Shown here: positions 17,026 to 17,063 of the stretch, piece after piece
Position numbering within the stretch: the stretch's first letter is position 1
How the letters are laid out: the number at the start of each line of letters is the position of its first letter
Assembly (NCBI GenBank): GCA_028456385.1
Contig: JALNQF010000677.1
Span: forward strand, 1-17,063
Direction of reading: 5' to 3'
DNA length: 17,063 nt
From: Ophiosphaerella korrae
Lineage: Eukaryota > Ascomycota > Dothideomycetes > Pleosporales > Phaeosphaeriaceae
Translations under genes and position numbers: made by a program
The notes under the pieces: generated by a model
The model's input: the letters and a program-made list of their open reading frames with translations, nothing else
What the model was told of the DNA's origin: nothing
Database searches by the model: none

Positions 17026-17063
17026 AATGTTAGTAAGTTTGCAACTTACTAACATTGCAAACT
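17026..17063. repeat. Nested palindromes at right edge of AT-rich block
   Basis: AATGTTAGTAAG (17026-17037) and CTTACTAACATT (17045-17056) are perfect inverted 12-mers around TTTGCAA. Overlapping them, AGTTTGCAA (17036-17044) pairs with TTGCAAACT (17055-17063). Such structures occur at transposon ends. The window stops here, so the pattern may continue. Confidence 0.75.

Noticed and set aside
1..17063. Search for CRISPR arrays, bacterial operons or prophage signals
   Set aside because: Introns, Kozak-type starts and fungal transposons show a eukaryotic genome; no spaced direct-repeat arrays were seen.

Overview
The window looks like accessory, transposon-rich DNA from a filamentous ascomycete, most likely Pezizomycotina and possibly a plant-associated Dothideomycete. 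The reasons are short spliceosomal introns (45-67 nt with GTRAGT-like donors and CTAAC/CTGAC-like branch sites), Fot1/pogo and Ty1/copia remnants full of TAG/TAA stops as expected from repeat-induced point mutation (RIP), AT-rich blocks beside normal-composition genes, and a necrosis-inducing NPP1/NLP gene. The species assignment is inference.

Layout. 1-288 (-): N-terminal end of a broken pogo/Fot-type transposase running off the left edge. 572-852 (-): a small spliced membrane-protein gene. 1134-2369: an internally deleted Fot1-type transposon with about 57-bp inverted ends and a TA target duplication. 2492-2953 (-): a broken cysteine-rich reading frame. 3247-4294 (+): a spliced zinc-finger-like gene with one unresolved frame change. 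4933-5556 (+): a GC-rich cysteine-cluster gene whose 3' part is replaced by an antisense copia reverse-transcriptase fragment (5557-6440). That fragment itself carries a 69-bp TG...CA insertion with a 5-bp duplication. 6492-6543: a G-rich hairpin followed by an AT-rich block. 7486-8658 (+): a secreted NLP with an extra N-terminal cysteine domain. 9271-10101 (-): a short-chain dehydrogenase. 11765-13909 (+): a 714-residue four-pass membrane protein. 14821-15594 (-): a secreted six-cysteine protein, either spliced or interrupted by a stop. 16080-17063: a heavily RIP-like block with a coding ghost and palindromic ends.

The genes do not form an operon-like pathway. The intact ones (NLP, dehydrogenase, membrane protein, probably the six-cysteine protein) lie in a 7.3-15.6 kb island between two repeat-damaged flanks. 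This resembles the two-speed compartments in which fungal effector genes often sit. I did not find a convincing undescribed multi-gene system. The most distinctive items are the NLP fusion architecture, the miniature LTR-like insertion, the small spliced minus-strand gene and the RIP coding ghost at the right end.
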